Shown in pieces: positions 35,096 to 42,320 of a stretch of 64,000 bases of DNA. The notes under the pieces were generated by a model, which made no database searches, was not told the DNA's origin, and worked only from the letters and a program-made list of their open reading frames with translations. Each line of letters opens with the position of its first letter. Within the stretch, counting starts at the first letter, position 1. A program made the translations under genes and the position numbers. Origin of the DNA: Alphaproteobacteria bacterium (GTDB taxonomy: Bacteria; Pseudomonadota; Alphaproteobacteria; Rhodobacterales; Rhodobacteraceae); NCBI GenBank assembly GCA_030429105.1, contig JAUIDE010000007.1, positions 23,078 to 87,077 on the forward strand, written 5' to 3'.

Positions 35096-36265
35096 TCAGC
35101 CCTCGACCTCGAAGCGCTGGATGAACGCCCGGTCGGGCTCCACCCCGATCCCCGGCGCCATCGGAACGGCGACGCGCCCGCCGTTCCGCGCCACCTGCCC
35201 CTGGATGTCGAGCGGCTCCTCGAGCAACTCGTCGCGGAAGCGGTTCTCCGTCGTGTCGAATTCGAGCCAAGGCTCGCGCGGAAAGAGGCCGCCGGGCAGC
35301 GGCGGCATCGCGGCGAGAAGCTGGAGGTTGGTCGCTACCGCGACAGCGGAGCCCCAGACATGGTTGACCACCGGCGTGAAATGCGCATGGCAGAGCGCCA
35401 GCACCCGGAGATACTCGCTGATCCCGCCGAGCGCGCAGACCTCGGGCTGCGCGATGTCGAGCCCGCGGCTTTCCAGCAGCGCCTTCCAGCCCCAGCGGCT
35501 GAACTCCGCCTCCCCGCCCGCGATGTTGACCTTGAGCCCTGCGCGAAGCTCGCGGTAGCCGGCGTGATCCTCCGGCGCGACCGGCTCCTCGAACCAATAG
35601 GCGCCGAGGTCCTCCAGCGCGCGGCCGACATAGAAGGCGTCGGCGGTCGTGTAGCCGTGATTCGCGTCCACCATGAAGTCGAAATCGTCGCCAACGCCGC
35701 GCCGCACCGCGGCGGCGAGCTTCACGTCGTCGCGCGCGCCGAGGCCGACCTTCATCTTCGTCGCGACGAAGCCCATCGCCCTGATCTTCGCCGCCTCCTC
35801 CCCGAATCGCGCGACATGACTCGCCACATCCTCCCGCTTGAGCATCATGCCGTAGCCATAGGCGGGAACGCTCTCCCGAAAGGCGCCGCCGATCAGCTTG
35901 GAGACGGGCAGGCCGGCGACCTTTCCCGCGATGTCCCAGAGCGCGATGTCGACGCCCGAGAGCGCCTGGAGCGGCATGCCCTTCTGCCCGTGGTCGCGCA
36001 TCAGGTTGTAGGCCTTGTGCCAGATCACGTCCCGGTCCAGCGGATCGTGCCCCAGCGCCATCGGCTGGATGACCTTCTCCACGATCCCCTTGTTGGCGAG
36101 CGCGACGTTTCCCGGGCCGAAGCACTCGCCCCAGCCCGTCACGCCCTCGTCGGTCTCCACCTCGACGAGATGCGCCGTGCGCTTCGAATAGTATTGCTGA
36201 GAATAGCCCAGCTCCTCCGGCATGTCGCATTGCAGGACATGGCTTGTCACCTTCGTGATCTTCAT
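35096..36265 (-). CDS. Enolase-superfamily enzyme (mandelate racemase type, sugar-acid cycloisomerase/dehydratase-like)
   Basis: A 389-residue MR/MLE-family enzyme from the ATG at 36263-36265. Metal ligands are D200 (VDANHGYT), E226 (WFEEP) and E252 (AGGE); acid/base residues are K170-x-K172 (ATKMKVG) and H302 (VVNHVWGS). The surrounding blocks, RDHGQKGMPLQALSGVDIALWDI and DIAQPEVCALGGISE, remind me of galactarolactone cycloisomerase and related sugar-acid enzymes, from memory. The reaction starts with proton abstraction next to a carboxylate. It belongs with the neighbouring oxidoreductases and decarboxylase as a catabolic set, but the substrate is not known. Confidence 0.85.
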   Translation of the reverse strand: MKITKVTSHVLQCDMPEELGYSQQYYSKRTAHLVEVETDEGVTGWGECFGPGNVALANKGIVEKVIQPMALGHDPLDRDVIWHKAYNLMRDHGQKGMPLQALSGVDIALWDIAGKVAGLPVSKLIGGAFRESVPAYGYGMMLKREDVASHVARFGEEAAKIRAMGFVATKMKVGLGARDDVKLAAAVRRGVGDDFDFMVDANHGYTTADAFYVGRALEDLGAYWFEEPVAPEDHAGYRELRAGLKVNIAGGEAEFSRWGWKALLESRGLDIAQPEVCALGGISEYLRVLALCHAHFTPVVNHVWGSAVAVATNLQLLAAMPPLPGGLFPREPWLEFDTTENRFRDELLEEPLDIQGQVARNGGRVAVPMAPGIGVEPDRAFIQRFEVEG

Positions 36266-36338
36266 CCGCCCCTCCCTCCGGCTTGACCGCGCCGCCATAC
36301 CGCCCCAGCTTCCGCATCCATCACAAGGGAGAAACGCC

Positions 36339-37205
36339 ATGTTCCAGCCGGACCTCTTCAAGGGCCAGCGCATCCTCGTCACGGGCGGGGGCACCGGGCT
36401 CGGGCGCGCGATGGCGGAGCGGATGCTCGGCCTCGGCGCGGAGATCGTGATCTGCGGGCGGCGCGAGGGCGTGCTCCGGGAGGCTGCGGCGGAGATGGGC
36501 GCCGCGGGCGGGCGGGTGGACTTCTATCCGCTCGACATCCGCAACGCGCAGGCGGTGGAGGAGATGGTTGAGGAGTGCTTCGCCACCGGCGGGCTCACCG
36601 GGCTCCTCAACAACGCCGCCGGGAACTTCATCGCCCGGACGGAGGACCTTTCCCCCCGCGGCTTCGACGCGGTGGCGAACATCGTGATGCACGGGACGTT
36701 CTATGTGACGCAGGCGGTCGGCAAGCGCTGGATCGCGGCGGGAACCGGCGGGAACGTGCTTTCCATCGTCGTCACCTGGGTGAGGAACGGCGGGCCCTTC
36801 GTCGTCCCCTCCGCCATGTCGAAGGCGGCGGTGACGGCGATGACGAAGAGCCTCGCCGCCGAATGGGGCCGCCACGGCATCCGGCTCAACGCCGTCGCGC
36901 CGGGGGAGATTCCGACGCTGGGCATGTCGAAGCGGCTGAACCCGGGCGAGGAGCCTGGGGCGCGCACCGTCGCCGCCAACCCGATGGGGCGCGTCGGCAC
37001 GATGGAGGAGCTCGGCGACCTCGCCGCCTTTCTCCTCTCGGGCCGCTGCGGCTGGCTCTCGGGCGAGGTGATCGCGATGGACGGGGCGCAGGCGCTGGCG
37101 ACGGGCGGGAATTTCTACGAGCTTCGCCACTGGGGCGACGCGGAATGGAAGGCCGCGCGGGAGGCGATCGAGGCGACGAACGCGAAGGACCGGCAGGCGC
37201 GGTAG
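36339..37205 (+). CDS. Short-chain dehydrogenase, 2,4-dienoyl-CoA reductase-like
   Basis: A 288-residue Rossmann-fold oxidoreductase from the ATG at 36339 (AAGGGAG ribosome site). VTGGGTGLGRAMAERM is the cofactor loop and CGRREG suggests NADPH preference; NNAAGNFIA is the NNAG motif. The classic YxxxK is replaced by S-A-M-S-K, with lysine kept and no tyrosine; together with MTKSLAAEWGRHGIRLNAVAPG this resembles mitochondrial-type 2,4-dienoyl-CoA reductase. A role in unsaturated acyl-CoA breakdown is therefore possible. It is divergent from the enolase-superfamily gene. Confidence 0.85.
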   Translation: MFQPDLFKGQRILVTGGGTGLGRAMAERMLGLGAEIVICGRREGVLREAAAEMGAAGGRVDFYPLDIRNAQAVEEMVEECFATGGLTGLLNNAAGNFIARTEDLSPRGFDAVANIVMHGTFYVTQAVGKRWIAAGTGGNVLSIVVTWVRNGGPFVVPSAMSKAAVTAMTKSLAAEWGRHGIRLNAVAPGEIPTLGMSKRLNPGEEPGARTVAANPMGRVGTMEELGDLAAFLLSGRCGWLSGEVIAMDGAQALATGGNFYELRHWGDAEWKAAREAIEATNAKDRQAR

Positions 37206-37286
37206 CGGAGGAAATCCGGCCTCCGCGACCGCTCCCAAGGGGCATAACCATGGTTATCGCCCGATTTCCCTTGATTTAATTGGAAA

Positions 37287-37304
37287 AAAGTCGTGATCGA
37301 CTTT
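37287..37304. terminator. Weak hairpin after the SDR gene
   Basis: AAAGTCG (37287-37293) pairs with CGACTTT (37298-37304) around TGAT; a TTTTT run follows at 37311. This short AT-richer stretch lies between convergent genes. Stem strength is low, so terminator function is tentative. Confidence 0.35.
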
Positions 37305-37343
37305 GAAACATTTTTGGGGGGGAGCCTTGGAGCCCCCGCCCCA

Positions 37344-37367
37344 TCCCTCCCCCGGCAGGGGGAGGGA
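37344..37367. repeat. G/C-rich intergenic palindrome
   Basis: A perfect 10-bp inverted repeat (37344-37353 with 37358-37367, loop GGCA) made of a pyrimidine tract and its complement. Palindromes of this CCCTCCCC/GGGGAGGG kind are dispersed many times in some alphaproteobacterial genomes; only one copy is present in this window. Confidence 0.5.
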
Positions 37368-37401
37368 GGCGCTTCGTCCATCGGCGGAGCGACGCGCGGC
37401 G

Positions 37402-38301
37402 TCAGCCCTTCAGCCGCGGCTTCGCGATGTTGGCCGCCTCGCAATGCGCGTCGCCCATCGCCGAAAAATCCTTCCGCCCGTAGCCGCGGGCGCGGGCCTG
37501 GCTGAAGGCTTCGCGCGCGGCGGCGCCCATCGGCATTGGGGCCTTCGCCGCGTTCGCGGCCTCCATGATGAGCGTCAGGTCCTTGTGGGCGAGGTCGATG
37601 GCGAAGCCGGGTTCGAGGTCGCCCTTCAGGGACTTGTTGGGCCAGTTGATCTTGAGCTGCCCATTCGTCGCCGTGGTGCCGTGGATCACCTCCAGCGTCG
37701 TTTCGAGGTCGAGCCCCAGAGCCTGCGAGAGGCCGAGCGCCTCCGCATTCAGCTGGCAGGAGGAGACGGCGAGGAAGTTGTTCACGAGCTTGGTGCGCGT
37801 GCCGGCGCCCGGCCCGCCGCAATGATGGATCGTCGTCCCCATCGCCTCCAGCAGCGGCCTCACCCGCGCGAAATCGGCGTCGGAGGCTCCGACCATGAAG
37901 AGCGACTCGCCCCGCTCCGCATGGGCGACGAGCCGGCCGACCGGCGCATCGACGAAGCCGAGCCCGGCTTCGGCGCAGAGCGCGGCGAGCCGGTCCGTCG
38001 TCTCCGGGCTCACCGTGCTCATGTCGAGGACGAGGGAGCCGGGCTTGGCGTTGGCGATCACGCCCTCCGCCGCCGTCACCACATCCGACACGATGGCGGA
38101 GTTCGGCAGCATCGTCACGACGATCTCAGACCGCTGCGCGACCTCGGCCACCGTGGAGGCGGGGGAGCATTGCAGCGCCTCCAGCGCCGCCATTGCGCCC
38201 GGGTCGATGTCGTTCACCACGAGGCGGAAGCCCTTCCGCGCGAGGTTCGAGGCCATCGGGCGCCCCATCGCGCCCAGCCCGATGAATCCGACCGTCTCCA
38301 T
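37402..38301 (-). CDS. Beta-hydroxyacid dehydrogenase, sulfolactaldehyde reductase-like
   Basis: A 299-residue enzyme of the 3-hydroxyisobutyrate dehydrogenase superfamily. GFIGLGAMGRPMASNL is the NAD(P) loop, DMSTVSPE and GGPGAGTRTKLVNN the substrate and catalytic blocks with K171 as catalytic lysine. Unlike typical members (DAPVSGG), the substrate loop reads DAPVGR with R123, and N174 follows the lysine. From memory, E. coli YihU, the 3-sulfolactaldehyde reductase, has the same PVGR loop and uses R123, N174 and S178 to hold the sulfonate; here position 178 is Ala. WPNKSLKGDL and IDLAHKDL also look YihU-like. Substrate assignment is inference. Confidence 0.82.
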   Translation of the reverse strand: METVGFIGLGAMGRPMASNLARKGFRLVVNDIDPGAMAALEALQCSPASTVAEVAQRSEIVVTMLPNSAIVSDVVTAAEGVIANAKPGSLVLDMSTVSPETTDRLAALCAEAGLGFVDAPVGRLVAHAERGESLFMVGASDADFARVRPLLEAMGTTIHHCGGPGAGTRTKLVNNFLAVSSCQLNAEALGLSQALGLDLETTLEVIHGTTATNGQLKINWPNKSLKGDLEPGFAIDLAHKDLTLIMEAANAAKAPMPMGAAAREAFSQARARGYGRKDFSAMGDAHCEAANIAKPRLKG

Positions 38302-38324
38302 ATCCCTCTCCTTTTCTTGTCTTT

Positions 38325-38906
38325 TCAGTTCACGCCGAGGCCGAGCGAAGCCCGGAACCGGTTCTTGAGAAACACCGCGTCCCGCGCCGGGAGCGAGCGG
38401 GGCAGAGGCTCCGCCGCGACGCGGAGGACGAAGAGCCGCGGGCCGGCGGCGGGAGCGGCGAGCGGCGCGGCCAGCGCGCGGACTTCCTCCAACCCGGTCA
38501 GGGTCCGCGCCTCCGCGAATCCACAGGCGAGGGCGGCGGCGGCGAGGTCGACGCCGCGGCCGGTATGGCTCGCCTGCATCCCCGTCTCCCCGAAATGCCC
38601 GTTGTCGAGCACGACGACGGAGAGGTTCTGCGGCTTCGCGACGCCGATGGTCGCGAGCGCGCCCATGCCCATCAGCATTTCCCCGTCCCCCGTCAGCGCG
38701 ATCACCGCGCGGCCGGGCTGCGCCGTGGCGAGGCCGAGGCCGACGAGCGCCGCGCCGCCCATCGCGCCCCAGAGATAGAAGTTCCGCGCATCGTCCCCCG
38801 CCGCGTGAAGGTCATAGGAGGGCGAGCCGAGGCCGGAGACGACGAGCGCATCGCCCCGCGCGGCGAGCAGCGCGGCGGTCGCCTCGCGCCGGTTCATCTT
38901 CACCAT
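38325..38906 (-). CDS. TPP-dependent decarboxylase, beta-type subunit (sulfopyruvate decarboxylase-like)
   Basis: A 193-residue protein carrying the thiamine diphosphate-binding half of a split decarboxylase: LTGDGEMLMGMGALATIG (GDG) and VVLDNGHFGETGMQ about 26 residues on (the closing N of the TPP motif). The length and the partner gene directly upstream match ComE/ComD-type sulfopyruvate decarboxylase or the related phosphonopyruvate decarboxylases. The start could be ATG 38904-38906 or the ATG three codons later. Its start overlaps the alpha gene by seven bases, so the two are made together. Confidence 0.82.
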   Translation of the reverse strand: MVKMNRREATAALLAARGDALVVSGLGSPSYDLHAAGDDARNFYLWGAMGGAALVGLGLATAQPGRAVIALTGDGEMLMGMGALATIGVAKPQNLSVVVLDNGHFGETGMQASHTGRGVDLAAAALACGFAEARTLTGLEEVRALAAPLAAPAAGPRLFVLRVAAEPLPRSLPARDAVFLKNRFRASLGLGVN

Positions 38907-39418
38907 GTCTTCCTCCCGAGGAGCCTCTGCCCGAAGAGGACGGCGACCTGCCCGTCCGCCTCATAGGCCATCGTCGCCGCGGCGGAGACGGCCTCCGCCG
39001 CATCCTCCGGCGCGTCGGCGCGGAGGACGCGGACGCCCATCGCCTCCAGCACCGTCTGCGTGGCGCGACTCATCGGCGCCTGCCACGGATTGAACTCCGC
39101 CCACTCGCCCCGCATCGTCACCAGCATCAGGAGCGGCGCGCGCGTCATCGCCGGGAGCGAGAGCATGTTGACGCAATTGCCGACCCCGCTCGACTGCATG
39201 AGGATCACGCTCCGGACCCCGCCGAGCCAGGCGCCGGCGGCGATGGCCACGCCCTCCTCCTCCGTCGTCAGCACATGCGTCGCGATCTCCGGATCGGCGC
39301 TCATGCGCGTGATGAGCGCGGCGTGCCCGGCGTCCGGCACATAGGACATGTGGCGGACATCGGCCGCCTTCAGCGCGGCGAAGACCGTCTCGGGCCAGCC
39401 CGCTCTCCCGTCATCCAT
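38900..39418 (-). CDS. TPP-dependent decarboxylase, alpha-type subunit (sulfopyruvate decarboxylase-like)
   Basis: A 172-residue protein from the ATG at 39416-39418; an in-frame extension to 39523 overlaps the next gene and is rejected. It is the pyrimidine-binding half of a two-subunit TPP enzyme: TTEEEGVAIAAGAWLGG contains the glutamate that activates TPP, followed by SVILMQSSGVGNCVN and PLLMLVTMRGE. This order matches ComD of methanogens. With the beta subunit it would decarboxylate a 2-oxo acid bearing a 3-substituent, such as sulfopyruvate, giving an aldehyde. Confidence 0.82.
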   Translation of the reverse strand: MDDGRAGWPETVFAALKAADVRHMSYVPDAGHAALITRMSADPEIATHVLTTEEEGVAIAAGAWLGGVRSVILMQSSGVGNCVNMLSLPAMTRAPLLMLVTMRGEWAEFNPWQAPMSRATQTVLEAMGVRVLRADAPEDAAEAVSAAATMAYEADGQVAVLFGQRLLGRKTW

Positions 39419-39428
39419 CGGCGTTTCC

Positions 39429-40046
39429 TCATTTGATTCCCGCAGGCTTAACGCCTTCCGCCCCGCGCCGGAAGAGCGCCATCTGGCTCGCGGCGCCGAG
39501 CGTCGGATGCTTTCCGCCGACATCCGAGAAGGAGACGGAATAGCCCCCGCGCCCCGCCGCGCCCTCCGCCCAGGCGCGGAAGCGGGCGCGGCCCCATTCG
39601 AAGCGGTGGTCGGGCCGGCGCATCGCGCCGGGCCTGACGCCGAGGAGCGCGTTGAACTCGGCGTTCGGGGTGGTGATGACGACGGTCTCGGGCCGGAGAC
39701 GGAGGAAGAGCGCCCGCTCCAGCCGCCCGAGATCGGACGGATCGAGATGCTCGATGGTCTCCACGAGCGCCGCAGCGTCGAAGCCTTTCAGCCCCGCGGG
39801 CGGGTCGAGCATCGAGCCCGGCATGATCTCCGCCTCCGCCCCGGCGGCGGCGAGGCGGGCGCGGAGGCGGGCGAGGGCGGGCTCGGAAAGGTCGATCCCC
39901 GCGATCCGCCCGGCCCAGGGGGCGGCGGCGAGCCTCAGGATCAGGTCCCCGTCGCCGCAGCCGAGATCGAGGACGGAGCGCGCGCCGGATGCGCGGAGCG
40001 CCTCCAGCACGGCTTCGAGCCGCTCCGCATGCAGCCAGCTTGTCAT
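39429..40046 (-). CDS. Hen1-like SAM-dependent RNA methyltransferase (stand-alone)
   Basis: A 205-residue class I methyltransferase. SAM motif I is VLDLGCGDGD (residues 25-34). The metal site of Hen1-type RNA 3'-terminal ribose 2'-O-methyltransferases is complete: E96, E99 and H100 in the ExxEH motif (LVETIEHLD), and H147 in RRPDHRFEW. VVITTPNAEFN and FEWGRARFRAWA are also Hen1-like. Bacterial Hen1 usually has ~460 residues with an N-terminal ligase-like domain and sits beside Pnkp in an RNA-repair operon; here only the methyltransferase domain exists and no Pnkp gene is in the window. It lies 10 bases upstream of the decarboxylase alpha gene on the same strand. Confidence 0.8.
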   Translation of the reverse strand: MTSWLHAERLEAVLEALRASGARSVLDLGCGDGDLILRLAAAPWAGRIAGIDLSEPALARLRARLAAAGAEAEIMPGSMLDPPAGLKGFDAAALVETIEHLDPSDLGRLERALFLRLRPETVVITTPNAEFNALLGVRPGAMRRPDHRFEWGRARFRAWAEGAAGRGGYSVSFSDVGGKHPTLGAASQMALFRRGAEGVKPAGIK

Positions 40047-40102
40047 GCGCCTTCATCGGCCGGGCGCGGGCCGGGTTCAACCGGCCCGGCCCTCAGGCTG
40101 TC

Positions 40103-42313
40103 TCAGGCAGCCTTCGCGGGGGCGAAGCGATCATAGAACCGCTCGCCCTTCTCCGCCATGTCGCGCAGCAGCTTTGGCGCGTTGAAGCGCGGCCCGTGCT
40201 TCTGCGCCAGCGCGTCGCAGATGCGGACGACCTCCTTCGCGCCGAGGATGTCGACCCAGGAGAAGGGGCCGCCGGACCAGGGCGCGAAGCCCCAGCCGAG
40301 GATCGCGCCCACGTCGCCCTCCCGAATATCCTCCAGCACGCCTTCTTCCAGCGCCTTCACCGCCTCCAGCACCTGCGCGAGCATGAGGCGATGCTTCACC
40401 TCCGTCACGTCCGGCTGCTCCGCCGCGAGGGGGAAATGGTCATGGATGCCGCGCCAGAGGCCGGTGCGCTTTCCGGCCTCGTCATAGTCGAAATAGCCGG
40501 CCTTCGTCTTCCGGCCGAGGCGGCCGGCGTCGAACAGGGCCTGCACCACGTCGTCCCCGGAATTCTCAGGATAATCCTTGCCCATCGCCTCCTTCGTCGC
40601 GCGCATGATCTTCTCGGCGAGGTCGATGGAGGTTTCGTCCCCGAGCTGGAGCGGGCCGACGGGGAAGCCGAGCTGCTTCGCCGCATTCTCGATCAGCGCG
40701 GGCTCGATCCCCTCCGCGACCATGCGGGCGGCTTCGCCGCCATAGGGGATGATGCAGCGGTTGGCGTAGAAGAAGCGGGCGTCGTTCACGACGATCGGCG
40801 TCTTGCGGATCTGGCGCACGAAGTCGAGCGACTTCGCCACGGCTTCCGGCCCCGTCCTTTCGCCCTTGATGATCTCGACCAGCATCATGCGGTGGACCGG
40901 GCTGAAGAAGTGGATGCCGATGAAGCGCTCCGCATTCCGGCTCGCCTTCGCGAGGTCGGAAATCGGCAGGGTGGAGGTGTTGGTGGCGAAGATCGCGTCC
41001 GGAGCCAGTTCGGCCTCGGCGAGCTTCGTCACGTTCGCCTTTACCGCCGGATCCTCGAACACCGCCTCGACGACGAGATCGGCGCCCTTGAGGGCGGCGT
41101 AGTCAGGCGTGGCGGTGAGGCGGGAGAGCACTTCGGCCTTCGCCTCCTCGCTCAGCCGCTTCTTCTTCACGTCGTCGTCGAGCAGGCCCGTGATCGTGGC
41201 GAGGCCCTTGTCCGCCGCGGCCTGGTCCCGGTCCATCAGCACGACCTCGATCCCCGCGCGGGCGGAGACATAGGCGATGCCGGCGCCCATCATGCCGGCG
41301 CCGAGGACGCCGAGTTTCGTCACCGACATGTCCGGCACGTCCTTCGGGCGGACGGCGCCCTTCTCCAGCGCCTCCTTGTTCAGGAAGAGCGAGCGGATCA
41401 TCGCGGCGGAGGAGGGGTTGAGCATGATGTTGGTCATCCACCGCGCCTCGATCCGGATCGCGGTGTCGAAATCGACCTGCGCGCCCTCGTAGATCGCGCT
41501 CATCAGCGCCTTCGCGGCGGGGTAGACGCCCTGCGTGCGGCCGTGGATCATCGCGATGCCGCCCGCCATCGTCTGGAAGCCGGCGGGCGTGTAGGGGGCG
41601 CCGCCGGGCATCTTGTAGCCCTTCGCGTCCCAGGGCTTCACGATGTCCGCGTCCGTCGCGTTCAGCACCCAGGCCTTGGCGGCGGCGAGGAGCGCCTCCG
41701 GCGGGACGACCTCGTCGACGGCGCCGGCGGCCTTCGCGGCCTTCGGGCTCATCATCTTGCCTTCGAAGAGGAAGGGCGAGGCGCCCATCACGCCCAGCAT
41801 CCGGACGAGCCGGGTGGTGCCGCCGGCGCCGGGGAAGATGCCGACGAGGATTTCGGGCAGGCCGATCTTCGCCTTCGGATTGTCCGCGGCGAAGCGGCGG
41901 TGGCAGGCGAGGCCGAGCTCGAGCCCGATGCCCGCGGCGGTGCCGGGGGCGGCCCAGGCGACGGGCTTGCCGCCCTTCTTCGTCTTCGGGTCCATGCCGG
42001 CGAGCTCGATCTTGCGGAGGAGGTGGTGCATGCGCATCACGCCCTCGAAGATCGCCTCCGCCGGCATGCGGCCCGAAGCCTCCGCCTCGCGCCGGGCGCG
42101 GCCGAGGATGTTGAGGTCCATGCCGCCCGCGAAATCCTTCTTCGCGGAGGTCAGCACGATGCCCTTCACCGCAGGGTCGGCCAGCGCCTTGTCGAAGGCG
42201 ACGTCGATTTCCTGGATGCCCTGCTCGGTCATCACGTTCATGGAGGCGCCGGGGAGATCCCAGGAGATGACGGCCACGCCCTCCGGGTCCACGCTGTAAT
42301 TGAAGATGGTCAT
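40103..42313 (-). CDS. fadB: Bifunctional enoyl-CoA hydratase/3-hydroxyacyl-CoA dehydrogenase (FadB/FadJ type)
   Basis: A 736-residue trifunctional-type alpha subunit. The N-terminal crotonase domain (about 1-190) has KDFAGGMDL and GLELGLACHRRFA with PEILVGIFPGAGGT; the NAD-binding domain starts at LGVLGAGMMGAGIAYVSARAG (about residue 325), with FIGIHFFSPVHRMMLVEII and a C-terminal 3-hydroxyacyl-CoA domain repeated twice (YANRCIIPYGGEAARM...GWGFAPWSGG). It performs the hydration and oxidation steps of beta-oxidation. The thiolase gene is seven bases upstream, so they form the fadBA-like unit. Confidence 0.92.
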   Translation of the reverse strand: MTIFNYSVDPEGVAVISWDLPGASMNVMTEQGIQEIDVAFDKALADPAVKGIVLTSAKKDFAGGMDLNILGRARREAEASGRMPAEAIFEGVMRMHHLLRKIELAGMDPKTKKGGKPVAWAAPGTAAGIGLELGLACHRRFAADNPKAKIGLPEILVGIFPGAGGTTRLVRMLGVMGASPFLFEGKMMSPKAAKAAGAVDEVVPPEALLAAAKAWVLNATDADIVKPWDAKGYKMPGGAPYTPAGFQTMAGGIAMIHGRTQGVYPAAKALMSAIYEGAQVDFDTAIRIEARWMTNIMLNPSSAAMIRSLFLNKEALEKGAVRPKDVPDMSVTKLGVLGAGMMGAGIAYVSARAGIEVVLMDRDQAAADKGLATITGLLDDDVKKKRLSEEAKAEVLSRLTATPDYAALKGADLVVEAVFEDPAVKANVTKLAEAELAPDAIFATNTSTLPISDLAKASRNAERFIGIHFFSPVHRMMLVEIIKGERTGPEAVAKSLDFVRQIRKTPIVVNDARFFYANRCIIPYGGEAARMVAEGIEPALIENAAKQLGFPVGPLQLGDETSIDLAEKIMRATKEAMGKDYPENSGDDVVQALFDAGRLGRKTKAGYFDYDEAGKRTGLWRGIHDHFPLAAEQPDVTEVKHRLMLAQVLEAVKALEEGVLEDIREGDVGAILGWGFAPWSGGPFSWVDILGAKEVVRICDALAQKHGPRFNAPKLLRDMAEKGERFYDRFAPAKAA

Positions 42314-42320
42314 GTCGGCC

